Assembly: GCF_018687715.1 (NCBI RefSeq) | Contig: NC_056758.1 | Location: 9,058,501-9,122,500 of the forward strand | DNA: 64,000 nucleotides | Direction of reading: 5' to 3' | DNA from: Carya illinoinensis | Taxonomy: Eukaryota > Streptophyta > Magnoliopsida > Fagales > Juglandaceae | Shown here: in pieces, positions 24,210 through 35,707 of the stretch | Position numbering within the stretch: the stretch's first letter is position 1 | How the letters are laid out: every line of letters begins with the position of its first letter | Notes under the pieces: generated by a model | What the model was told of the DNA's origin: nothing | Database searches by the model: none | What the model saw: only the letters and a program-made list of their open reading frames with translations | Made by a program: the position numbers and the translations under genes

Positions 24210-25047
24210 CTAATAGTAATAGCCACCGCCATATGGGCGGTCACTCCCATGGAAAGATGAATATGAACCTCCACCATACTGCAACAGGAAATTATAGTAA
24301 AATAACATGAATATGTCAATATAACAAGTGAAGTAAGATAAGCTGATAGGGATTCCTCACATCAGGGCCATAATAATCATGAGGGTAAATACTGCTGCCA
24401 GCTCCATAATTATCTGAAAAATAAGGCCATTTTAATGATCAATCTGATACGGTAAGCATGCCAAGAATGGTAAAATCAATACCGAACATAAAATTCATAC
24501 CATGAAAGCCGCTTCCATGAAAAGCTGATGGATCGGTGTAATCCAAACGCGAGCGAAACCTTTTAGGCTCCATGTAATGAGAATCATGGTCCTAATACCA
24601 AAAGGCATTATTACGTCAGAAATATTATGAATCACTACAGATTATGAAAAACAAGCAAATTATACTTAAAACTCACTGTCATATAAAATGGCCGCTTCAT
24701 TCCATGTCCATTCTCATCATAGAGATAAGGGCCATCAAAGTGCCCCCCAATGGCATGTCTGTCAAAGTGTCCTTCCGGAGAATATGGTTGCCTCCTAGAA
24801 GGAAAATGCATCCCACGGCCCCTATCAGGGGCACTATGCCAGGGTCGATCAAGATTAGGTCTTGATGGGGGAGCAACTGCAGCTCCCACTCCAGAAGTGT
24901 AATTACCGCCTCTGTATGAATCCCTTCTTCCTCCTGAGTTTGTAGGAATAATATATTTTTTGTGATGAGGGAGTTTGTAGAATAATGTATTAAACTGACA
25001 AAACAGCTATTTATAAAGATGTCTGTCTCTCTTCCACTACAAAAAAA

Positions 25048-25128
<81 letters not shown>

Positions 25129-28100
25129 TTGACAAATAACCTTGTCCAGTAAAGTGTCTCCCATGAAAATCGGTGTGTGGATGACCAAAATCATACTGAT
25201 TCAGAAAACCCATTCTACCAGTTTGCCCACGTCCACCTTGATAGAAACCCCTGTTCCATTGGAAATTTGAACGGGAGAAGGGCTGCCCTCGCCGCCCAAA
25301 CCCCCTTCCTGTATGCAATAGGAAGATGAGTGAAAAAAAAACTTCTACACAATGGTAAAAAGATCAAACTATCGAAACTCAATAAAAACAAACAAATCAC
25401 CAAAGTTTGAAGTCGCTAAACCATTGCCGTGGCCAATTCTAAATCCACCACAGAGTCCACCCTTCACCGCCTGTGTTTTGGGCAAAGGATTTGAGAGCCT
25501 TGCTTTCACTTTCACCTTCAATTTCACATAACAACACATAATGCAGTTTATTAATAACAACACATAATGCAGTTTATTAATACCACATAAAAAGAGGATA
25601 TTAAAACTAAATATGGTCAGAACTTAATCACCTATTCAATTTATGCACCATAACTGGTAAAAATCAGAGAATGGGAGATAAGGAAATGTTATTTTTCACA
25701 CTGAGGCTGTACTCCTTTATATAATGCAAATATAAGAAATTGATTACAAAACAACCTCCCTCAAGATAATTCTTAAGATAAACTCACATCAACCTAATAG
25801 ATAAGATAAATTTATCTGAGATAATAATAATCCTATCGAGCATGCCCCGTGCACCAACATAAGCATAGATGTCTATATCAAAGTGATAAAATCTTGCAGT
25901 GAACATAAATGGATCAAAAAATTAGGCAAAGAATCATTTGTACGGATGAGGCATGCATAGAAAAATTAATGTTCTAAACAGCATAGCCCCCCCCCCCCCC
26001 CCCCCCCAAAAACACCCCAAAAAAAAAAAAAAAAACCTAAAAAAAAAAACTACCCTCTATACCTTGTCTTTTTAAAATCACGTAGTCAATCTCTATATGG
26101 TTCCAGTACTAGCAAAGGAAGATCCAAGGGAAAGGCTATTTCTCCCTATGAAGCCTAGAATTCTTTCGTGGAACATACGGGGCCTTAATGATCCCAATAA
26201 GCATACGAGGGTGAAGAATGTTTTATGTCAATGGAAGTTGGATATTATTTGTTTGCAGGAAACTAAGATGGAATTCATGGATTGTAGGTTCATCAGTAGC
26301 ATTTGGGGCAGTCCATTTGTGAGATGTGTGTATCTTGCCTCTGAGGGAGCATCTGGGAGCATACTAATTATGTGGGACTCGAAGGTGGTTGAGTCTATTG
26401 ATGAATGTGCTGGAAACTATACGGTAGCGTGTTTGTTCAAAAATGTGGAGGATGGTTTTTGTTGGGCTTTCATTGGTGTGTATGGGCTGAACGTGGACGC
26501 ACATAGGAAGCTATTATGGGAGGAATTAGCGGGTTTGGGCAGCTGGTGGAACCTACCGTGCTATATTGGCAGCGATTTTAAAATCACTAGGTTTCCTAGT
26601 GAAAGATCGGGAGAAGTCCGGCACAGCTAGTCAATGAATGAGTTTTCTGAATTTATTTTTGATATGGATATGGTGGACTTACCACTTGTTGGTGGAATTC
26701 ACACTTGGTCTAATAATCGGGCGTGGTCTTGTCTCAACAGATTTTTGGTGTCTCCTTCATGGGAGGTACATTAATCTCCCTTGTTACGAAAGAGATTGGA
26801 TAGAGTTTGCTCAAACTATTTCCCCATTGTACTAGATTGTGGAGGCATTCACAAGGGTAAAAGATACTTTAAGTTTGAAAATATGTGGCTGAAAGTTGAG
26901 GATTTTGTGGAGAAAGTGAAGTCGTAGTGGTCCTCATATTCTTTAGAGGGTTCACCTAGCTTTATCCTGACTGGGAAATTGAAAGCATTGAAGAGAGATT
27001 TGACAAGGTGGAATGTTGAAGTCTTCGAACACATTAATAGTCAAAAAAAGTATCTTTTGGAATTTTTTTTTTTTTAAAGTCTCTTCTGGAGGAAGTAAAG
27101 GACTTGGAGGAAAGGGAGGTGAGAGCTCCTCTTTTTGAGGAGGACTCTTGCAAGAAATTAGCTATCACTTCAGAGATGGAGAAGGTGTTACTAATGGAGG
27201 AAATCTTGTGGAGACAAAAGTCAAGAGCCCTTTGGCTGAAGGAAGGGGACTGCTGTATGAAACTTTTCCATTGGATCGCTAATTCACACCATAGGAATAA
27301 TGCTATCGAAGTGCTCCAGGTTGAGGTACAGGTTTACTCTGATTATGATGATATTAAGAACCATATTGTTAATTTCTATGATGACCTACTTGCTGAAAAA
27401 TCCCCATGGAGACCCAAATTGGATGGTACGCCTTTTGAAAATATTGATCAAGTAAGCTCTTTGTGGTTGGAGAGACCTTTTGAAGCAGAAGAGGTTCTTA
27501 GGGTGATTCGTGGGATGGCCAAGTATAAAGCCCCGGAGCCGGATGGGTTTTCAATGGCCTTTTATCATGATTTTTGGGATGTGGTGGGGGAAGATATTAT
27601 GCAGGTTTTTTAGGAGTTATACACCTTTGGTAAATTTGAAAAAAGCATTAATGCGTCTTTTATTGCTCTTATCCCTAAAAAGTTGGGGTAGTGGAGGTGA
27701 AAGATTTTCGGCTTATTAGTCTCATTAATGGGGTGTATAAGATTATCTCAAAGGTGCTTGCCAACTGCATGAGTAAGGTTATGAGTAGTATCATATCAAG
27801 ATCCCAAAACGCATTTGTGGAAGGGAGACAAATCTTGGATTCGGTGTTGATTGCCAAACAAACTCTAGATTGTAGAATCAAGGAGGGTACACCCAGACTC
27901 CTATGCAAGCTGGACGTGAAAAAGGCCTATGACCATGTTAATTGAGATTTTCTGTGTTATTTACTTGGGAGGTGCGGTTTTGGGATAGATGAATTTCATG
28001 GATTGGGCATTGTATAACTACGGTTTGTTACTCGGTTTTGGTGAATGGAGCACCGGAAGGATTCTTTAACAGTTCTAGGGGATTAAGACAAGGGGACCCC

Positions 28101-31100
28101 CTTTCCCCTTTGTTGTTTGTCATTGTTATGGAAGCATTGAATCGTATGTTGAATGCAGCTGTTAATGGAGGCTTTATTGCTGGATTTTCTGTGGGAGGTG
28201 TCACTATATCTCACCTACTATCTGCTGATGACACACTACTTTTTTGTGAACCGGACAGTGATCATATGCTGTACGTGAGGGCCGTATTACTTTGCTTTGA
28301 AGCGGTTTCAGGCCTGATGGTAAATATTTCGAAGTCTGAAATGGCTCCTAAGGGTGATGTGAACAATATTTAGGACTTGGCAACTATCTTGGGTTGTAAC
28401 ATTGCTTCGCTGCCCCTGAACTATCTCAGCCTTCCAGTGGGTGCTGCTTTCAAGTCAAAATCTATATGGGATGGCCAAGTGGAAAAAGATATATTTGTCC
28501 AAGGGTCGTAGATTAACTCTCATTAAGAGTACTTTATCTAACCTCCCTACTTATTTTCTATCCTTAACCCGCAAGTGTGGCCTCTTGTATTGAGAAAAAT
28601 TTTCGTAACTTTCTTTGGGGAGGTATGGGGGAGCAAACTAAGTTCAATCTTGTGGGTTGGGATAAAGTTTTCTCACCAATGCCATGTGGTGGTCTGGGCG
28701 TGCGTAATGTAAGGGTCTTCAACAAAGCACTCTTGGCGAAATGGTTGTGGAGATATCATAGGGAAGGGGAGGGCTTATGGAAAGAAGTCATAGATTCCAA
28801 ATATAGGAGTTTTTTTTTTTGGGGGGGGGTGGTTTTGGTGCTCTAATGAAGTTTCATTAGGGGGACACATGGCGGGGGATTGTGGAAATTCATAAGAGCT
28901 GAATGGGGAAGATTCTCTCAGTTTTTCAGATTCGCAATTGGAAGAGGCAATAGTGTTTACTTTTGGCATGGTGTGTGATGTGGAGAAAGGGCTCTAAAGC
29001 AGGTGTATCCTATGCTCTACCAAATTTCTTGCGACAAAGAGGCTGCAGTGGCTGATTTATTGGTACTATCTAATGGTGCTGTCCATTGGAATGTGAGATT
29101 TTGGAGAGCTGCTCAAGATTGGGAGTTGGGTATGTTTACTGATTTCTTTGATTCGTTATAGGCAATGTCGATGGCAATGAGATGGGGAACAGGCTGTTAT
29201 GGAATCCAAGTGGAAACAAAAAATTCTTGATGAGCTCCTTCTATAAGGCTCTCTTGGGATTTTCTACTGATCATAGCCATCCTTGGAAGGCTATTTGGAA
29301 GTGCAAGGTACCACCCAAGATTGCTTTCTTCGTTTGGACTGCATCTCTTGGGTGGATTCTCACCTCAGATAATAAAATGTGGTCTCATTATTTCAGATTG
29401 GTGCTTTATGTGCAAGAGTGATGGGAAATCAGTAGACCATCTTTTGTTACATTGTAAGATGGCGGTGTTTATGGAATGAGATCCTTAATAGGACAGGGGT
29501 GGTGTGGGTCATGCCTGGAAGAGTTAGGGATATTATGTGTTGCTGGACAGGTATTGGGGGTAATGCCCATATCGCCGCTGTGTGGAGACTGATCATTCAT
29601 TGCATTATGTGGTGCTTGTGGCTTTAAAGAAACAAGAGGTGCTTTGAAGGCATGGAGCACTCTTTGGAGGAGCTAAAGCGATTTTTTTTACAATACTGTA
29701 CTCTCCTGGGCTTCAGCCATTATTTGTAATACGAACAACCTTCATGATTTGCTTGTATCCTCACTAGTGCTTTGATGTAATTAGGCATGTTCAGTGTATA
29801 CTACCAGTGTATTTGGGCGATGTCTCTTATATCAATAAAACTTGACTTTTACTTATAAAAAATGGTTCCAATGTACCATCCCCTGATCAATTTCAGGTGT
29901 GTCATTGTTTATTTTTAAAGTATACACATAAATCAACAAAAAAGTTATATAGAAAATAAATGTTTCAGAGATTGATAAAACAAAGCACATTAAACTGAAA
30001 GAAATACCTTCCCATCACCCAGTTGTGTACTGTTTATGCCAGCAACACACGCTACAGCAGCTTCATGGGCTGAGAAATCAACGAATCCAAAATCTTTTCT
30101 CTTCGCTGTTGACATATTCCGAGCCAGGACAATTTGTACAATATCTCCATAACCTTTAAGCTTCTCCCTAACATGGTCTTCATCCCAGTACGGTGGAAGC
30201 CCATCAAGAAACACTGACTTCACTTGGGCCATGATCACCGGGTCAGGCTCACGTAAGGGATCAGCAAAAGCTACTTTGGCAGTTCTCTCAGGGTGGCCAA
30301 AAATAACATCAGGCTTTTGAAGCCTCTTGTAAGCAAGCATGGCATCTACATGACAAGAAAACTCAAGGAATGCAAAACCCCGGCTCAACCCCTCGTGTTG
30401 AACATCCGAGACAAGGGTGATGTTTTCAACACCTTCCACACCATATTCTTTCAACTTCTGTTTGATCTGTCATCCCATTTAGCATCAAGAATTAGAACAA
30501 CAACTAAGTAAACATACAACAACTGATTCTTAGATACATACAGCTTCCTTTGTCCAAGTGTTGCAGATATTACCCAGAAACAGCGTGTCACTGTCCTCAC
30601 TGGGTGCAGTTCCACATCGCTTTCCACGTATCTGTGCACAACGAGAAATTAGAATGAAAAGAGTAATTATGCAAAACAAAAACTATGAATAGTTACATAC
30701 AACAGGGTTCTTCATTTCTGACAAAGCCCGCTTAGCATGCTCCTTATTAGCAAACTTCACAAATGCATACCCTTTGTTCTTATTGGTAGATGGATCCTTA
30801 TGCAACCTAACTTCAACTACCCCTCCCATCCTTTCAAACACCTTTCTCAAATCTTCCTCCTCTGCATCCCGATCCAATCCACCGACAAATATCTCATGCT
30901 CTTTATTATGCCGACGTTCCTTTGCAGCAGCCGTTAGTTCCCTGCGTTCTTCTTGCAGTGCCTCAGTATCTTCAGCAGCCTCGTCTGGATCATCCTCAGC
31001 AAGCTCTTCCTCCCCATGTTCACCAAGGTCTAGTCTATCACCATAATACTCCATTCCCTCATCACTGCCATAGTCCTTTGCAGGTTGGGTATCTTCTCCT

Positions 31101-32390
31101 CGAGACTCTTCTATGGATTTCCCTTCCATGTTAACACAAACCACATTGGTTCCCTCCTTATTGCCAAAATCCCCTGTCTCCTCTTTCTCTTTCATAACTA
31201 CTTCACGCTCCTTTGCGCCATCAGTCCCCTCATTCTCAAGTGATTTCCCAACCCTTGCAACAACAGACTCTTGCTTTGAAGAACCTCCAACATTCACAAC
31301 ATGAGCCACCTGCACTTCCTTTGCTCTTTCTTCCTTCTTTGCAGATCCGCCAATCTTTTCGCCTGCATGTTCTTCCACTTCCGCTGTGATTTTTTTATTC
31401 CTTGCAGATTCTCGAGCCATCTCAACAGCAGGTTCATCCAATTCCATAGCACTTCCTTCCTTTATCACAGGTTCACCAGCATTTTCAGCAGTAGGCTTTC
31501 CCGATTCCATCACAGTTTCTTCGTTCTTCTTAGGCTCTCCAACATTTTCAACAGTGGCTTCATCCTTACCCATACACTCAACATTCTCCTCCTGCGAGTG
31601 TTCAAGTTTTTCCTTATCAGAGTCCCCAGATTTGGGTGTCTGCACCATTACAGCTTTCTTGGAAACGGGCGTTTTAGTTCTCCCAGTCATCCTCTTCACC
31701 GAAGACTTTTTTGCCACAACTTTCGTTCCTGGTGTCACCTGAGGCTGGGCAGCATCAGCTGATGCTTTGGGCTCCTCGGCGACTAATTAAAAATAATAAT
31801 AATAATAAGGTGAGTATACAGCCCAACAATTAAATATTACGATTTCAATAGAAATGTCAAAACGTCAACAAATACGTCTACGCAGACATATATACGTTTG
31901 AATTAAGCTTCCCTACGCATAAGATTCACCATATACACAAATTCCAACTGTTAACTTCTGTTCATTTCTTGTAAACATCTTCACCAATCAATTTTGCGTT
32001 TCTGCCAAAAAAAACCCAAATTGGAAATTTTGATTCGGCGATTTTATTTCAGATGCGACAAAGACCGGTAACACTGACGAATTACACTTTTTTATTTCTC
32101 CTAGAAATCCAAACAAGTACTCAACGAATCAACTAATTGAAACCAAGTTTAATGTTACCCGATGGCCCTTCTGCTTTCGAATCCGAAGCGCTAGGTGAGG
32201 GTGTGGTCTCGTTCTTCTTCACCTGCTTCGTTTTGGTGGCCGCCCCACGCTTCGTCTCGGCGGGCTTCGGAGCAGGCGATTCCAAGGCCGGCTCGGGAGG
32301 ATTCGGAGGCGTTTTGGTGGCGGATTTTCTCGACGGCGGCGTCTTCTTGGGGGTCGCCGATTTCGGTGTATCCGAATTACGAGTCCTCAT
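24210..32390 (-). CDS. hnRNP Q-like / nucleolin-like RNA-binding protein, ten coding exons
   Basis: Nuclear RNA-binding protein, 871 residues by my splicing. Exons (minus strand): 32159-32390, 30701-31782, 30542-30631, 30008-30466, 25401-25515, 25141-25308, 24677-24933, 24501-24591, 24361-24413, 24210-24278. All introns are GT-AG and the frame stays open. The N-terminus is Pro/Ser/Lys-rich (1-77), followed by a long Glu/Lys region with degenerate GEP/VEN repeats and an acidic block. RRM1 is about 374-450 ([14 protein letters not shown]), RRM2 about 454-535 ([14 protein letters not shown]) and RRM3 about 552-628 ([14 protein letters not shown]). The tail is Arg/Gly then Tyr/Gly-rich, ending YGGGYYY. 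Three RRMs plus an RGG-like tail define the hnRNP Q/R type, which acts in splicing and mRNA metabolism. The start is the only ATG in exon 1. Intron 4 holds an antisense LINE. The individual RNA targets cannot be told. Confidence 0.93.
25051..25126. repeat. (GA)38 microsatellite in intron 6 of the hnRNP Q-like gene
   Basis: 76 bp of pure GA on the plus strand, that is (CT)n in the transcript. It lies between the donor at 25140 and the acceptor at 24934, nearer the donor. Confidence 0.95.
25988..26051. repeat. Poly(C) / poly(A) low-complexity tract
   Basis: More than 20 C are followed by A-rich runs broken by CACCCC and CCT. It lies in intron 4 just before the LINE insertion. Run length is unreliable in such sequence. 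Confidence 0.8.
26097..29870 (+). mobile_element. LINE inserted antisense in intron 4 of the hnRNP Q-like gene
   Basis: 5'-truncated L1-type LINE; ORF1 is absent. ATGGTTCCA occurs at 26097-26105 and 29862-29870 and is the likely target duplication, so the element is about 26106-29861. In order: AP endonuclease (26143-26627: [29 protein letters not shown], continuing in another frame), the RT region (27104-28373: [49 protein letters not shown], and SADDT as catalytic box), the zf-RVT region (29182-29421) and a short A-poor tail (ACTTATAAAAA). RNase H was not seen. Stops and frameshifts make it inactive. It lies opposite to the host gene's transcription. Confidence 0.88.
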
Positions 32391-32804
32391 GCTGACCCAA
32401 GACGATTGGACTGCAAGCGAATCGTAAGTCAAGCAAGGTAAAATTCTCTCCTTTCGTAATAAATGGCCAATTGTGGAGGCTTCGATCCAGAATCTGATAA
32501 AGAGCTACACACACACAGTGGTAAGTGAAAACGGCTGCGTTTCCATCTTTTCAAGGATGGCTCTATTAATTTTGAATAGAAAATTTCTTAACATAAGCCT
32601 ACAAATCATACACTATCTATATATATTATCAAATGTTTAGTATATAGATAATAAATAGAAGAATTCAATTAGTTTTAAAAGAATAAATTTCCAAAAAATT
32701 TAAATAAAATCTTAAAAAATAATAAAAATATGGTGTGTGGTGTATGGATGTGTAGCAAAGCTCGTGGAAAGTTAAGAAACTGAAGATTATTTAAAATAAT
32801 CAAT
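32391..32804. other. Upstream region of the hnRNP Q-like gene
   Basis: This should contain the 5' untranslated region and promoter of the minus-strand gene. I could not single out a TATA box with confidence. A short CA run (ACACACACA) lies near 32508. Confidence 0.35.
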
Positions 32805-33497
32805 GGCCCCATTGAAGTATGTGTTGATCATTGTATTGAGCATGTAGCTAGCTCTAATAAAGCAAGCTGGAGCAGTTGTGAGAAAAGAAAAGATTTTTAT
32901 TATGGCAACCTAGACCATGTAAAACTGAATTTTGATGAGCTCTTTTTAGGGAGATGGGTAATGCTGGAGTGGGTATAATCGATCCTTAGATATAAGAAAG
33001 GGATTGTTTTATTTGCTTCAAGTAGGAATGAAGTTGGGGATTATTCAATGGATGAGATTGAAGCTTTAGCAGCATTAAAAGGGTTATAAATGATTCTACA
33101 CATGGGATTTGGAAAGTTACAACTGGAATGAGACTCTTTGACATTTGTTAAAGCCATTAATTCTCAAAGCAGAAATTTCACATCGCAAGGGCCTTTGATA
33201 ACTGAAGTTCAGAGTTTATTACACTAGTTTCAGAATGCTGATGTACTTCATGTGGGAAGACAAAGGAATGAGGCGGCACACCTTCTAGCTCAACATGTGA
33301 AATGGATAGAGGATACAAGTCAATGGTGGCATTCTTATCTAGACGTTATTTCTAATAGGGTGCTCATAGATTCCGAGATGTTGTAATTAGTAGTATATGT
33401 TTAGAAGTTTCTTTGGAATAGACTTTGTATTTCAATTACTTTGTTATCTATGAATGAATTCAGTTTATCAAAACATTAAAAAAAAAAAAAAAAAAAA
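32805..33497 (+). mobile_element. 5'-truncated LINE tail with RNase H remains and poly(A)
   Basis: Translated fragments give an RNase H domain of the LINE type: KLNFD, VGIIDP, ASSRNEVGDYSMDEIEALAA, LTFVKAINS and VGRQRNEAAHLLAQH, in more than one frame and with stops. About 20 A at 33478-33497 end the element. The left border is approximate. It is a dead-on-arrival copy upstream of the hnRNP Q-like gene. Confidence 0.75.
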
Positions 33498-34211
33498 GAG
33501 ATAATCAGTCCAGTCTAATTTGGTTTTGGACAAATTGAGGAATCCAACTAGTATATAATAGTTTTGAAAATTTAAGAATCGATACAAATTGATTTATCAC
33601 CAAAACCAGAATTTTAGATTTTTCCAGTTTTTATCTAGTCCAATCCAGTTTTGATCCAATTTACTATTTACACGTGTGACATTATATAAGTTTAGTATTA
33701 TAATTTTTTAACACTAATCTTAATTGTTAGAATTTAATATTTATTATTAACAATTACTAATTCATTAGTATCTAATTATACTAGTATAACATAAGTAGTA
33801 TCTAACTTATTAGTGAAATTAATAGATTTGAATAATAAGATTAAAATTGCATATTATATTCATTAGCAATTTAGCATATAATATATAATATAATAGAAAA
33901 AAGTATATATAATAGAGAAATTTTAAATATATAAACATATTTATCGGTCCAGTTCAGTTCAAACCAGTTTTCAAAATATGAAAACCAATACCTAACTAGT
34001 TTAGGACCGATTTCGATTTAAAGAACCGGTACCGCACTAGTTCGGTTCGATCTTATTTCATTCAACCGATTTTTTTATTTTTCTTACACCCCTGTATGTA
34101 AGAATAAATCTCTAACCATATAACATATTTTATGATAGGCTATAGGAATCTCAAAAGTTCTTAACCAAATTTTAGAATTTAAATTGAGAAATAGACATAA
34201 AATAAGCTCAT
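33498..34211. other. AT-rich unassigned repeat-like stretch
   Basis: Repeated phrases such as CCAGTTTT, ACCGGT and GGTTCGGTTCGATC, plus ATATAATATA runs, suggest an old dispersed element. No ends or coding region could be defined. Confidence 0.35.
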
Positions 34212-34220
34212 ATTATTCAG
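34212..34220. repeat. 9-bp target-site duplication, left copy
   Basis: ATTATTCAG, identical to 38760-38768, lies directly outside the inverted ends of the element between them. Confidence 0.8.
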
Positions 34221-35218
34221 GAGTAATTCTACACTTAAGCCCAGACTTATGCCCGCACCACACACTGCCCACGTGGCTTTTAATTTTTTTTTTCGTGTAC
34301 AGTAAATTTATTTTTTCTCTTTTCAGATTCAATTTCCCTTTCCCCTGTCCCGTCCGAGTCACGTCTCAAGAGTGGGTTTCACTTTCATTTTCAGTTTTCA
34401 CGCCTCCATCCCTCCAAGTTAACCCCCACGGAGAAAGGTTCTACAAATAAGTACTGTGCAAAGAAGGGCTCTCGGAGAAGGTACCTGCTGAACGCATTTC
34501 TTCATGTCGAAATCTGCCATCTATCCAATGTTTGTTTAAAGGCATCTGCAAGGTAATCCATTTTGGGTTCTGCAACTATGGCTTTGTATTTATGGATGTG
34601 GTGATAGTTGATAGTTTGGGTTCTGCAACTATGTTTTTCTTCCATGGAAAAAATTTTACTTTTCAAGTTATTGTCATTTTTAGAAATAAATTTATCAAAA
34701 AAACTGACTTGAGAATCTTGCAATATTTGTTGTTCACTAATAAAAAGGAAGATTTTGCATGGTAGTTTGGAGGTTAGAATGGATGTCAATTGTTTGTTGA
34801 TGGTTTTGTTGATAGCATCAGAAACTCAGCTACTGCCTTGGTTTAATCCGTTAAAATTAGCATGGGGTAGCATGGAGTTATGTAAGGATTGGGTAATTTG
34901 TTTGCCCTCACGTGGATAACCGTTTGGATCTTGTATTGTTGGAAGTTAATGTAGTTCAATGCTTCAACAGATGAGACTTTGCTCTCCTTTTTAGATCTAT
35001 TAGTCTTATTTTTTTTTTCTTGTTCACTTTATCCCAAAGATTTAATTGTAATAAAAGGGGAGCACATGTCCTTTTCATTATGGATCCGTATGAAGAACAA
35101 TTTAGAAATTTTTATAGTTAAAGCTAGACTTCAAATATAGAAAATAATAATTTTTTTTTTTGAAATGTTGATGGCTAGATCATTGTTTGGTAAAATATTT
35201 GCAGAATTTTATGTTTAA

Positions 35219-35707
35219 AACTTGAGAGATAAGAGACGATTGTTTCTTAATTCATTCATCCAAGAGATTATACATCTCATTCTCAATAACGTGATAGACA
35301 AAGAAGAAGATAAAAGCAAAGCCAAGCCTTCTACACCAATTCCACCAACTCAGGTATGATACGTTGGTCATTCAACAAAGGAAGGTGTCTCGATTTCAAC
35401 TAGTTATTGTAATTTATCTTTTATTTTTTTTTTTTTGTGAATTGTAGGGATATTATGGTTCAAGAAATGCCTATTGCCCGCCATCTATGATGCATCCAAA
35501 TGTATATATGAATTCATATACATACACATAGGGTAGCCAAGTACGTTGGCTTCTAAACTTTCAATTTTTTCCTGATGTGTTAATTGTTACGTATTATAAT
35601 ATTGTTTTTGATTGCAGTCTCAACCAATGCCACAATTTCTAACAACGTTCATCTACCCTCCGTCGAGTAATGTCGAGGAGTCGGGTCGTGTTGAACAAAC
35701 GAGCCAG
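35219..35707 (+). pseudogene. Three phase-0 exons inside the MULE candidate, unknown protein
   Basis: Exon a is open at 35219-35353 (RDKRRLFLNSFIQEI, ending AKPSTPIPPTQ, then GTATGA). Exon b is 35448-35540 (AG before GGATAT; GYYGSRNAYCPPSMMHPN; donor GTACGT). Exon c is 35618-35707 (acceptor TTGCAG; SQPMPQFLTTFIYPPSSNVE; donor GTATGT). All junctions are GT-AG and phase 0, so the parts join in frame. Exon b has an in-frame TAG after YTYT, and a TAA lies just before exon a, so it is broken. The Pro/Tyr/Met-rich sequence resembles the low-complexity C-terminal tails of plant regulators. A link to FAR1/MULE transposase-type tails is only a guess. Confidence 0.5.

Noticed and set aside
25037..25318. 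Open frame ending in a long Ser-Leu repeat
   Set aside because: It is exon 6 of the hnRNP Q-like gene read through its donor into the CT microsatellite. The GTTATT donor and the in-phase exon 7 explain it better.
25988..26051. C and A runs as a possible telomere-like or functional tract
   Set aside because: No repeating unit beyond homopolymers; most likely low-complexity sequence with uncertain length.
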